DNA of 64,000 bases. It comes from an uncultured Paracoccaceae bacterium (GTDB lineage: Bacteria; Pseudomonadota; Alphaproteobacteria; Rhodobacterales; Rhodobacteraceae). Within the stretch, counting starts at the first letter, position 1, and each line of letters starts with the position of its first letter. Position numbers and translations under genes: made by a program. The notes below the pieces were generated by a model that searched no databases, was not told the DNA's origin, and saw only the letters and a program-made list of their open reading frames with translations. The stretch spans positions 558,001 to 622,000 of the forward strand of contig CATOSB010000004.1 in the NCBI GenBank assembly GCA_951812305.1, in the 5' to 3' direction. Of the stretch, positions 1 through 7,706 are shown piece by piece.

Positions 1-467
1 TGAGCGCAGTGCTTCATAGCGCCAATCAGCTCAGATGCGCGGCTCAGGATCAAGGCGAGACCGAACTCCCGGAACTGGTTCGCCAGGGTATAGTCACCAG
101 ATACATGGCGATCCTCGCCAAGGGGCTCGCCTTCCACGAACGCCGGCCCCCGCTGGCCAAAAGCCCCGGCACCCGCGGCCGAAAAGCCAGGCGGCCAGGC
201 CACAACCTGCTCCTCCGCCTGCGTGACTACCGCGATGACGTTTTGCGATTCATCGCCGACTTCGCGGTCCCATTCACAAACAATCAGGCCGAACAGGACC
301 TGCGCATGATGAAGCTGCGCATGAAAATCTCGGGCACCTTCCGCACCCTCGAGGGCGCGCGGGTCTTCGCCGACATCAGGTCCGTCATCTCGACGGCCAG
401 AAAACACCGGTTCAACATCCTGGAAATCCTGACCCTGTCACCACCTCAGATCATCGCACGGCTCTGA
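1..467 (+). CDS. tnpC: IS66 transposase (TnpC), C-terminal part
   Basis: This is the last ~155 codons of an IS66-type DDE transposase and is open from the window edge. It contains the [12 protein letters not shown] segment, which carries the third catalytic acidic residue of the DDE_Tnp_IS66 domain. The sequence is nearly identical to the C-terminus of the complete copy at 4146-5561. The N-terminal zinc finger and the first two catalytic aspartates lie outside the window. Confidence 0.93.
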   Translation, partial: SAVLHSANQLRCAAQDQGETELPELVRQGIVTRYMAILAKGLAFHERRPPLAKSPGTRGRKARRPGHNLLLRLRDYRDDVLRFIADFAVPFTNNQAEQDLRMMKLRMKISGTFRTLEGARVFADIRSVISTARKHRFNILEILTLSPPQIIARL

Positions 468-514
468 CGGAACAAAACCCCGCAACCCTATCGGACAGGG
501 TGCTTGGGAGTTAC
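1..514 (+). mobile_element. IS66-family element, copy 1 (3' part, cut by window start)
   Basis: This is the terminal part of an IS66 element whose complete copy lies at 4099-5699 in the opposite orientation. The right end reads GGGTGCTTGGGAGTTAC and stops at 514, exactly as in the complete copy. The transposase end and the roughly 45-bp tail are the same in both copies apart from at least one substitution (Arg for Gln in a segment reading FHERxPPLAKSP). The flank to the right (CAATGGGA from 515) would be the expected 8-bp target duplication, but its partner lies outside the window. The element abuts a beheaded glycosyltransferase gene, so it probably interrupted that gene. Confidence 0.93.
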
Positions 515-1060
515 CAATGGGATGCACTTAAGCGACCGGTGTTCGAATTCGACGGACATTCCGCAGCCGGATCGGCCTACTTCAACTCCGGCGTGATGCT
601 GATTGATGTTGAGGCATGGCAAGCTTTTGAGGTTGTGCGAAAAATCGGGGAAGTGGCCGAAAAGAATCCGCCGCGATTCACCGGAGATCAGGGCCTTTTG
701 AACCTTGTTCTGCGCGACAATTGGGCGGAGATGCACCCGACATGGAATTGGCACCACACGCGCAACAGACATGCACTTTTTTCGCTCATGCGCCCGCAGA
801 TCATACATTTTGCCGGATTTGAGAAACCCTGGGACGTGGATGGGCAGGCCCTGGTGCATGAACCGCAGTTGGTCGCCGGCTATCGGCAATTCATGGCGCT
901 GAATTTTCCCCAAATGCCGCGCACAACGGGAAGCATTGGCGAAAAAGACCGACGATTGCGTCAGGTTTTCAAAGAACTTGGCAAGACTGGGACGCAGATC
1001 TGGGCCTATCGGAAACTATTGTCGCGCTTTGGCGATCGCTATCAGTTTCTGGGTGACTGA
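515..1060 (+). pseudogene. Glycosyltransferase family 8 fragment, 5' end lost at IS66
   Basis: The open frame runs from the IS66 end with no credible start of its own; the only GTG (500) lies inside the IS terminus. About 180 residues remain. They look like the C-terminal half of GT8 enzymes of the LgtC/GspA type: YFNSGVMLID, a GDQGLLN segment, and IIHFAGFEKPW, which matches the His-containing metal/donor-binding motif near the end of the GT8 fold. The N-terminal nucleotide-binding half with the DxD motif is missing, so the protein is unlikely to be active. Loss by IS66 insertion is inferred from the exact abutment. In related genomes I would expect ntrX upstream of trkA here, so the junction may also reflect rearrangement between IS copies. 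Confidence 0.7.
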
Positions 1061-1145
1061 AAGGAACCGAAAGACGCTCCATTGACCCCTGCGCGCGGTT
1101 CTGCCATCCCTAGTCAACTGAACCGGGGTCCGCACGGATACTTAC

Positions 1146-2522
1146 ATGAAAGTCATCATCTGTGGTGCAGGTCAGGTCGGGTGGCAGATTGCGCGCCACC
1201 TGTCCGGTGAAAAGAACGACGTCACCGTTGTGGACAACAACCCCGATCTGGTGCGTCGCGCGACGGACACGCTGGATGTTCAGGGGATTGCCGGATTTGC
1301 CAGCCACCCCGAGATCCTTGATCGCGCGGGTGCGCGTGACACGGACATGATCATTGCCGCGACCCATTCCGATGAGGTGAACATGGTCACCTGTCAGGTG
1401 GCGCATTCGGTGTTCGGCATCACCAAAAAGATCGCCCGTATCCGCAGTCAGGCCTATCTGAACGCGATCTATTCCGACCTTTACCGTCGCGATCACATGC
1501 CGATAGACGTTGTGATCAGTCCGGAAAAAGAAGTTGCAGAAGCCGCGCTGCGCAGACTGGCGGCGCCAGCGGCGTTTGATACGGAAAGTTTTCTTGGCGG
1601 CAAAGCCGAGTTGATGGGGATTTTTCTGGACGAGGATTGCCCGGTTCTGAACACGCCCTTGCGCCAGTTGAGCGATCTGTTTTCGACATTGCGCGCCATC
1701 GTCATCGGCGTTCGTCGAAACGGATCTTTGTTTGCCCCGGTTGCGGGCGATCAACTGTTTGCGGGCGACGAAATTTATCTGTTCGTACATCTGGAAGATG
1801 TAAACCGAACACTGGAGATCTTTGGCAAAACAAATGTTTCGCAGGAACGGATCGTCATCATCGGCGGCGGCAATGTTGGTCTGGCGGTAGCAAAAGAACT
1901 GGAAAACCGACCCCAAAAAATGCGCACCAAGGTTATTGAGATTAATCGAAAATGCGCAGAGTTGGCTGCAGACGCGCTTGAACGCACGATTGTATTGCAT
2001 GGCGACGGGTTGAACATTGAGCTGCTGAACGAAGCCAACATTTCTCGTGCCGACGCCGTTCTGGCGATCACCGATGATGACAAGACTAACACGTTGGCGG
2101 CCGTTCGGGCAAAGGCGGCGGGCGCAAAGATGGCGATCTGCCTGATCAATGATCCAACACTGGCCTCGTTGATGGCACCGTTGGATATTGACGCCTATAT
2201 CAACCCGCGCGCACAAACGGTTTCGTCGATCTTGCGCCACATTCGGCATGGCCGCGTGCGCGGTGTCTATTCAATTGGCGATGCTGAGGCAGAGATCATC
2301 GAGGCAGAGGTGATGTCGACCTCTCCCATTACGGGGCAGGAAATCCGTGAAATCGAATTTCCCGAAGGGGTCATTGTCGGTGGCATCCTGAAGAATGGTG
2401 AAATGGTGCGTCCGTCGGGCCAGACCCGCATCGAGGAAGGTGATGTTGTGGCGATCTTTTCACTCGCCGCCAACGTGGCCGAGGTCGAGAGGCTGTTGCA
2501 GGTCTCGATCGACTTTTTCTGA
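1146..2522 (+). CDS. trkA: Trk potassium uptake regulatory subunit TrkA
   Basis: This is the cytoplasmic NAD(H)-binding gating subunit of the Trk K+ uptake system. The 458-residue protein has the usual two-fold organisation: an RCK_N Rossmann domain beginning with the GAGQVG nucleotide-binding turn near residue 7, a TrkA_C domain around 140-220, a second Rossmann domain with GGGNVG near residue 240, and a final TrkA_C domain. Full length matches the family. The membrane subunit TrkH follows 12 bp downstream, so the two are almost certainly co-transcribed. In Rhodobacterales this pair normally sits between the ntr genes and hfq-hflX; here IS66 elements lie on both sides. Confidence 0.95.
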   Translation: MKVIICGAGQVGWQIARHLSGEKNDVTVVDNNPDLVRRATDTLDVQGIAGFASHPEILDRAGARDTDMIIAATHSDEVNMVTCQVAHSVFGITKKIARIRSQAYLNAIYSDLYRRDHMPIDVVISPEKEVAEAALRRLAAPAAFDTESFLGGKAELMGIFLDEDCPVLNTPLRQLSDLFSTLRAIVIGVRRNGSLFAPVAGDQLFAGDEIYLFVHLEDVNRTLEIFGKTNVSQERIVIIGGGNVGLAVAKELENRPQKMRTKVIEINRKCAELAADALERTIVLHGDGLNIELLNEANISRADAVLAITDDDKTNTLAAVRAKAAGAKMAICLINDPTLASLMAPLDIDAYINPRAQTVSSILRHIRHGRVRGVYSIGDAEAEIIEAEVMSTSPITGQEIREIEFPEGVIVGGILKNGEMVRPSGQTRIEEGDVVAIFSLAANVAEVERLLQVSIDFF

Positions 2523-2534
2523 CAGGCCGCCGCA

Positions 2535-4046
2535 GTGATCGCACAGCTGAAACAGATTCCCCTCAGCCTTTTGTTTTTGGGATTCAGCGGGATTGCCATG
2601 TACGCGCCTGTTCCCTTGGCCATCGTTGAGCGTGAATGGGCGACGGCAAGATCGTTTTTCTATTCCGGCACAATTCTGATCATTCTGGTGGCTATGCTGG
2701 CCATTGCCACATCGGGCCGAAAAGTGCGCAACCCGGTGCGAAGCCAGCTTGTGACGCTTCTCGCAGCTTGGGCGGTATTGCCGATCATACTCGCCATACC
2801 GCTATTTGAGGGGCCATCAGGTGCGACATTCTTTGAGACCTATTTCGAAATGGTGTCGAGCCTGACGACGACGGGCGCCACGGTTTTCGACGCCAATACG
2901 CTGAACGGCGCAGAACACCTTTGGCGGGCGCTGGTGGGATGGCTCGGCGGCTTCCTTTTCTGGACGGTGGCCATTGCCATTCTTGCGCCACTTAGTCTTG
3001 GTGGTTTCGAAATCATCGGCAGTGACCCAAAAATCGCCTCGCGCACGACTCAGATCGGCAGCGTCATGAAACATCGCGACCGGTTTGCACGGCACGTTGC
3101 AGAATTATTTCCGGTCTGTCTTGGACTGACGGCGGTGCTTTGGCTGTTATTGGTGTTGTCGGGCGACGATTCATTCGTCGCGCTGTGTCACGCGATGTCA
3201 GTCCTGTCGACCAGCGGGATTTCGCCTTTGGCCGGGCTTGATGAGGGCGGTGCCGGGATCGCAGGCGAAGGCTTCATGATCTTGTTCATGGTTTTTGCGC
3301 TGTCGCGCCGGACATTCGAGCGTGACGGGCTGGAAAAGCGAGTAACGACGCTTCGCCGGGATCCGGAATTGCGACTGGGGATGATGATCGTGCTGGTTGT
3401 GCCGCTGATCCTGTTCATGCGGCATTGGATCGGTGCGATCGAAGTCAGGGCAACCGGCACGATTTGGGAAGGCTTCCTAGCGCTTTGGGGTGGATTTTTT
3501 ACAGTTGCGTCCTTTCTGACCAGCACCGGATTTGAAAGCGCTTATTGGGATACGGCCCAAAGCTGGTCAAGGCTGGAAACACCTGGATTGATCCTGTTGG
3601 GGCTGGCAATGATTGGGGGTGGCGTGGCCACCACTGCTGGTGGTGTCAAACTGCTTCGGGTCTTTGTGCTTTACCGCCATGCCCAGCGCGAACTTGAACG
3701 GCTTGTTCATCCACATTCAATCGGCGGCTCCGGTGCCCATGCACGTTCTGAACGGCGGCATGGGGCGTATCTGGCGTGGATATTTTTCATGCTGTTTGCG
3801 TTTTCTGTCGCCGCTGTTATGCTTGCGTTGTCGCTGACCGGCATCGGATTTGAGCCCGCAGTGATCCTGACTGTTGCGGCCATTTCGACGACCGGACCAC
3901 TTGCTTCTATCGCAGGCGACATCCCCATTTTCTATTCGACGCTTCCTGACACCGCCAAAGCGATCCTGATGGCAGCAATGGTCCTTGGGCGTCTGGAAAC
4001 ACTTGCCCTGATTGCGCTTTTCAACCCCGAGTTCTGGCGCGGTTGA
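2535..4046 (+). CDS. trkH: Trk potassium uptake membrane subunit TrkH
   Basis: This is an inner-membrane K+ translocating subunit of 503 residues with about ten hydrophobic segments. The four selectivity-filter loops of the SKT superfamily can be read in order: LTTTGATV, LSTSGIS, LTSTGFES and ISTTGPLA. The start is a GTG 12 bp after trkA; the following hydrophobic segment (LSLLFLGFSGIAM) supports it over later ATGs. It works with TrkA at 1146-2522. An IS66 copy begins 52 bp after the stop codon and separates it from hfq, so any readthrough to hfq-hflX is probably blocked. Confidence 0.94.
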   Translation: MIAQLKQIPLSLLFLGFSGIAMYAPVPLAIVEREWATARSFFYSGTILIILVAMLAIATSGRKVRNPVRSQLVTLLAAWAVLPIILAIPLFEGPSGATFFETYFEMVSSLTTTGATVFDANTLNGAEHLWRALVGWLGGFLFWTVAIAILAPLSLGGFEIIGSDPKIASRTTQIGSVMKHRDRFARHVAELFPVCLGLTAVLWLLLVLSGDDSFVALCHAMSVLSTSGISPLAGLDEGGAGIAGEGFMILFMVFALSRRTFERDGLEKRVTTLRRDPELRLGMMIVLVVPLILFMRHWIGAIEVRATGTIWEGFLALWGGFFTVASFLTSTGFESAYWDTAQSWSRLETPGLILLGLAMIGGGVATTAGGVKLLRVFVLYRHAQRELERLVHPHSIGGSGAHARSERRHGAYLAWIFFMLFAFSVAAVMLALSLTGIGFEPAVILTVAAISTTGPLASIAGDIPIFYSTLPDTAKAILMAAMVLGRLETLALIALFNPEFWRG

Positions 4047-4090
4047 AGCGTGATACTTTCAGTTGCGGTAGAATAGCGTGAACTTGCACA

Positions 4091-4098
4091 CTTATTTG
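4091..4098. repeat. 8-bp target-site duplication CTTATTTG of IS66 copy 2
   Basis: CTTATTTG lies immediately left of the IS (4091-4098) and again immediately right of it (5700-5707). An 8-bp duplication is typical of IS66-family insertion. Removing the element and one copy restores a continuous trkH-hfq intergenic region. Confidence 0.93.
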
Positions 4099-5699
4099 GT
4101 AACTCCCAAGCACCCTGTCCGATAGGGTTGCGGGGTTTTGTTCCGTCAGAGCCGTGCGATGATCTGAGGTGGTGACAGGGTCAGGATTTCCAGGATGTTG
4201 AACCGGTGTTTTCTGGCCGTCGAGATGACGGACCTGATGTCGGCGAAGACCCGCGCGCCCTCGAGGGTGCGGAAGGTGCCCGAGATTTTCATGCGCAGCT
4301 TCATCATGCGCAGGTCCTGTTCGGCCTGATTGTTTGTGAATGGGACCGCGAAGTCGGCGATGAATCGCAAAACGTCATCGCGGTAGTCACGCAGGCGGAG
4401 GAGCAGGTTGTGGCCTGGCCGCCTGGCTTTTCGGCCGCGGGTGCCGGGGCTTTTGGCCAGCGGGGGCTGGCGTTCGTGGAAGGCGAGCCCCTTGGCGAGG
4501 ATCGCCATGTATCTGGTGACTATACCCTGGCGAACCAGTTCCGGGAGTTCGGTCTCGCCTTGATCCTGAGCCGCGCATCTGAGCTGATTGGCGCTATGAA
4601 GCACTGCGCTCATCTCCGTCGCCCAAGGCTCTTTTTCGATCTCTTCGATGGCCTTGAGTTCGCGCAAGTGATGCGCCCCGCAGAGGGCGTGGGCGTCCAC
4701 TCCGCTCATATGGGCGTAGTAGGGTTTCCAGTGATCATGAATGATCGTCCCGCCGGTCAGGAAGGTTGGAACAGCACCGCGTTTGGCGCTGATGCGGTAA
4801 TGGGTGAAGGCGGTATCGCAGATCGTGTGCAGCCAGTGCAGCTTGCCGGCAACACGAAGTCCGGTCTCGTCCAGATGCCGAACGCCGCCTTCGGCAAGCC
4901 GGGCGAGAATGTGTTCAACCACGACACCCATCTTATTTGCCGCGCCGCGCGTCCAGTTGGTCACGCTGGCCGCGCACAAGCTGGTGGCCCCAAACAGGTC
5001 GCGCATAAGCTGGCAGACCCGATCCTCGGGTATCAGCTGCTGAACATTGCAATAGACCGCCACTGCCCGCATGCGCGTGCCATATTGCACATGCGCGGCC
5101 ACGCCATCGGGAAAGCCAGCCGTCGTCGTGGCTCGACAATGGTCGCAACAATAAACCGCCGCCTGATGCTCGGTGACCTCCAGGCGTGGCGCAGGCAAGT
5201 CGAACACCTGACGCTTCTCGATCCCTTTCACCATCTCCGCCGTCAGGGCGCTCTGACAGGCGCTGCAATGCGTCGCCTCATGCCGTTCGACAAAGTCGGG
5301 TGTTGACGTCTGGCGCAGGGTGTCGCCCCGGTGGCCAACTTGGCCGCCACTTTTCTTTCCGGATTTGCCACGCAGGCTGCGCGGGGCTGGCTTCTTCAGG
5401 CCATCACTTGAAGGGGGCTTGCTGCTATTGCTGCTGTTCTTGGCCAACTGTCGGCGCAGGTCCGTGATCTCTTCCGCCATGCTCGCCAACGCAGCTTCAA
5501 GCTCAGCGATCCGACGCAGAGCCGTGGCGAGAAGTTGTTCAAGGGCGGCAACCTGATCCATCCCACCACTGATTCAGAGAAATCAACCCGGCGCCACAGA
5601 ATTCAGACAAGAAAGAAAAAAAACACGCGCAAAATGGCAAATTCGACTCACCATAAAACTGACAATAACACTCAAACGTGGGGGGTGCTTGGGAGTTAC
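4099..5699 (-). mobile_element. Complete IS66-family element, copy 2 (1601 bp, single-ORF ISBst12-like type)
   Basis: The element is bounded by inverted repeats GTAACTCCCAAGCACCC and its complement, and by 8-bp direct repeats. It encodes only the large transposase and lacks the small tnpA/tnpB genes, the arrangement of the ISBst12 subgroup. The intact ends, duplication and ORF point to a recent, probably still mobile insertion. It sits between trkH and hfq. Confidence 0.95.
4146..5561 (-). CDS. tnpC: IS66-family transposase TnpC
   Basis: This is a complete 471-residue transposase. It begins with a leucine-rich coiled coil (about residues 1-45), followed by a Ser/Asn/Lys-rich linker, an IS66 zinc finger with CSACQ and CCDHC cysteine pairs (about 98-142), and the DDE domain. 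Catalytic acidic residues can be placed at HLDETGL, IIHDHW and NNQAEQDL. The end of the protein carries the short IS66_C tail. The ORF fills the element except for about 140 bp at its 5' end and 47 bp at its 3' end. Confidence 0.95.
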   Translation of the reverse strand: MDQVAALEQLLATALRRIAELEAALASMAEEITDLRRQLAKNSSNSSKPPSSDGLKKPAPRSLRGKSGKKSGGQVGHRGDTLRQTSTPDFVERHEATHCSACQSALTAEMVKGIEKRQVFDLPAPRLEVTEHQAAVYCCDHCRATTTAGFPDGVAAHVQYGTRMRAVAVYCNVQQLIPEDRVCQLMRDLFGATSLCAASVTNWTRGAANKMGVVVEHILARLAEGGVRHLDETGLRVAGKLHWLHTICDTAFTHYRISAKRGAVPTFLTGGTIIHDHWKPYYAHMSGVDAHALCGAHHLRELKAIEEIEKEPWATEMSAVLHSANQLRCAAQDQGETELPELVRQGIVTRYMAILAKGLAFHERQPPLAKSPGTRGRKARRPGHNLLLRLRDYRDDVLRFIADFAVPFTNNQAEQDLRMMKLRMKISGTFRTLEGARVFADIRSVISTARKHRFNILEILTLSPPQIIARL

Positions 5700-5882
5700 C
5701 TTATTTGTTGTATTCCGCACGCAATATTTACCGTTGAAGTCGCATTTTTATCCCAAAATTCGCCCTTCGGGGGCAGGGGGTTCGCTTTGGGGCTGGAAAC
5801 TTCCGCAGAGCCATATCATAAATGCGGCTCATCGGGACCAGCGTTATTTGCTTGGGCAGGGTATAATAAAGGCGGAAGAACA

Positions 5883-6116
5883 ATGGCTGCTGATAGGCAG
5901 AATTTGCAGGACGCATTTCTAAATCACGTTCGAAAGTCGAAAGTTTCGGTAACGATCTTCCTGATCAACGGGGTTAAACTGCAAGGTGTCATTACATGGT
6001 TTGACAATTTTTGCGTCCTTTTGCGTCGCGACGGACAATCGCAACTGGTCTACAAGCACGCGATTTCGACCATCATGCCAGCCACGCCGATCAATCTTTA
6101 TGACGGCGAAGAGTGA
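5883..6116 (+). CDS. hfq: RNA chaperone Hfq
   Basis: This 77-residue Sm-like protein forms a hexamer that pairs small RNAs with mRNAs. The Sm1 region ([17 protein letters not shown]) and the Sm2 motif (LVYKHAIST) are both present, with the NLQDAFLN N-terminal helix used for poly(A)/uridine binding. I chose the ATG at 5883, preceded by GGCGGAAG, because it gives the standard Hfq N-terminus; the longer open frame upstream runs back into the IS. The 175 bp between the IS end and this start contain a TATAAT at 5862-5867 without an obvious -35. Since IS66 now separates hfq from trkH, it must rely on a promoter in this stretch or in the IS end. hflX starts 3 bp downstream. Confidence 0.96.
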   Translation: MAADRQNLQDAFLNHVRKSKVSVTIFLINGVKLQGVITWFDNFCVLLRRDGQSQLVYKHAISTIMPATPINLYDGEE

Positions 6117-6119
6117 CGG

Positions 6120-7394
6120 GTGAGTGAGACTGGCGCGCGTGCGACGCGCGCGTATGTGCTGCATCCAGAAATCTTAAGCGACCCGGAAAGACGTTCGGCT
6201 GTTCCTGCCTTGGCGGAAGCCGTATCTTTGGCCGTGGCCATGCCTGAGATGGACGTGGTTGGCCAAGAAATCATTCGCCTGCAAAAACCCCAACCGGGCC
6301 GCTTGTTCGGTAGCGGCAAGGTCGCCGAGATTGGCGAGGCTCTTTATGCGCGTGAGATCGAGCTTGTTCTCATCGACGGACCGGTCAGCCCGGTGCAACA
6401 GCGCAATCTCGAGAAAGCGTGGAAGGTCAAGATTCTTGATCGCACGGGGCTGATTCTGGAAATATTCAGTGATCGCGCCCGCACCCGCGAGGGTGTGCTT
6501 CAGGTCGAAATGGCCGCCTTGTCCTATCAGCGAACCCGGCTGGTGCGCGCCTGGACTCACCTCGAACGTCAACGTGGCGGTTTGGGGTTTGTTGGCGGAC
6601 CCGGTGAAACACAGATCGAAGCGGATCGGCGCGCGATTGACACGCAGCTTGGGCGGTTGCGTCGACAACTGGACAAGGTCGTCAAGACCCGCACATTACA
6701 CCGTGCGGCACGCAAGAAGGTCCCATTCCCGATCGTGGCGTTGGTGGGGTATACCAACGCTGGCAAGTCCACACTGTTCAATCGGGTGACGGGGGCGAAA
6801 GTTCTGGCCAAGGACATGCTTTTTGCCACGCTTGATCCGACCATGCGCAAGGTCACTTTGCCCGGCGGCTTGGATGTGATCCTGTCCGATACGGTTGGTT
6901 TCATTTCCGATTTGCCGACGCAGCTTGTCGCTGCGTTCCGCGCGACATTGGAAGAAGTGCTGGAGGCGGATCTGATCCTGCATATCCGCGACATAAGTCA
7001 TGCTGAGACAGAGGAACAGGCGACCGAAGTGACGCAGATCATGGGCGAGTTAGGTGTCAGCGAGGAAACACCGTTGATCGAGGTCTGGAACAAAGCTGAT
7101 TTGCTGAGAGGTGAGGACGTTAAGACCTGGACCGCGCGTGCAGACCGGCATGACCACGTACATGTGGTTTCGGCAATTACTGGGCGGGGGTTAGAGCTGC
7201 TTTTTACCGAAATTCACCAACTTCTGATTGGATTTCAGATGTCTGAAACATTGGCGTTGTCCTTTGCTGACGGCCGCGCGCGGGCATGGTTGCATGAAGC
7301 GGGCGTGGTCGAAGCAGAAGAGCAGACTGAAGCCGGATACCGGATTGATGTTGTGTGGACTGAGCGGCAAAAAGCAGAATTTGCGCGTGTTTGA
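6120..7394 (+). CDS. hflX: Ribosome-associated GTPase HflX
   Basis: This 424-residue GTPase binds the 50S subunit and splits stalled or heat-damaged ribosomes. It has the HflX N-terminal domain (including LQKPQPGRLFGSGKV), a helical linker with the family-typical ERQRGGLGFVGGPGETQIE, and a G domain with P-loop GYTNAGKST, G3 DTVGF and G4 NKAD. The start is a GTG 3 bp after hfq, so translation is probably coupled, the usual hfq-hflX operon. The first ~20 residues are weakly conserved in such proteins, so the exact start is less certain than the identity. Confidence 0.95.
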   Translation: MSETGARATRAYVLHPEILSDPERRSAVPALAEAVSLAVAMPEMDVVGQEIIRLQKPQPGRLFGSGKVAEIGEALYAREIELVLIDGPVSPVQQRNLEKAWKVKILDRTGLILEIFSDRARTREGVLQVEMAALSYQRTRLVRAWTHLERQRGGLGFVGGPGETQIEADRRAIDTQLGRLRRQLDKVVKTRTLHRAARKKVPFPIVALVGYTNAGKSTLFNRVTGAKVLAKDMLFATLDPTMRKVTLPGGLDVILSDTVGFISDLPTQLVAAFRATLEEVLEADLILHIRDISHAETEEQATEVTQIMGELGVSEETPLIEVWNKADLLRGEDVKTWTARADRHDHVHVVSAITGRGLELLFTEIHQLLIGFQMSETLALSFADGRARAWLHEAGVVEAEEQTEAGYRIDVVWTERQKAEFARV

Positions 7395-7706
7395 CAGGTT
7401 TTGGATGGGATGGGCCGGTTGGTCGTAGTTGGCCTGAAGCAGACGTTCCTGGTTTGCACCCCTCGCGCGGAATCAAGCCGCAGGCGCCGCGCGATCGCCT
7501 GCCCGTCCCCACGGGCTGGCGATTTGGTTAGGCTGGGTGCAAGCTATTGAACGAATTCGGACTTGGCCGGGATAAACGGGCAAACTGCGAGGTTGCATCG
7601 CCATCCCCGGGCAGGCAATCGCACGTCTATTCTGGTGAGTTGCGAAAATCCGCTTCAGGCCAATTAGAGCAGTCACCCCTTGCTCGGACCACACTGTGTA
7701 TAACCT
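7395..7706. other. Intergenic region between convergent hflX and acylase genes
   Basis: This 312-bp stretch has no credible coding frame. The only clear structure is the hairpin at 7494-7523. The rest shows no RNA gene or repeat that I recognise. Confidence 0.6.
7494..7523. terminator. Candidate bidirectional terminator hairpin
   Basis: ATCGCC-T-GCCCGT, a CCCC loop, then ACGGGC-T-GGCGAT form a 12-bp stem interrupted by one T/T mismatch. It lies between the stop codons of two convergent genes. There is no strong T tract on either side, so termination strength is uncertain. Confidence 0.5.

Noticed and set aside
1110..2249. 379-codon minus-strand frame opposite trkA
   Set aside because: Antisense shadow of a clearly conserved gene, with unnatural composition rich in Arg, Gln and His.
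4206..5306. Long plus-strand frame of 366 codons opposite the IS66 transposase
   Set aside because: It is a shadow of the transposase in a GC-rich region; it has no family motifs and lies wholly inside the IS.
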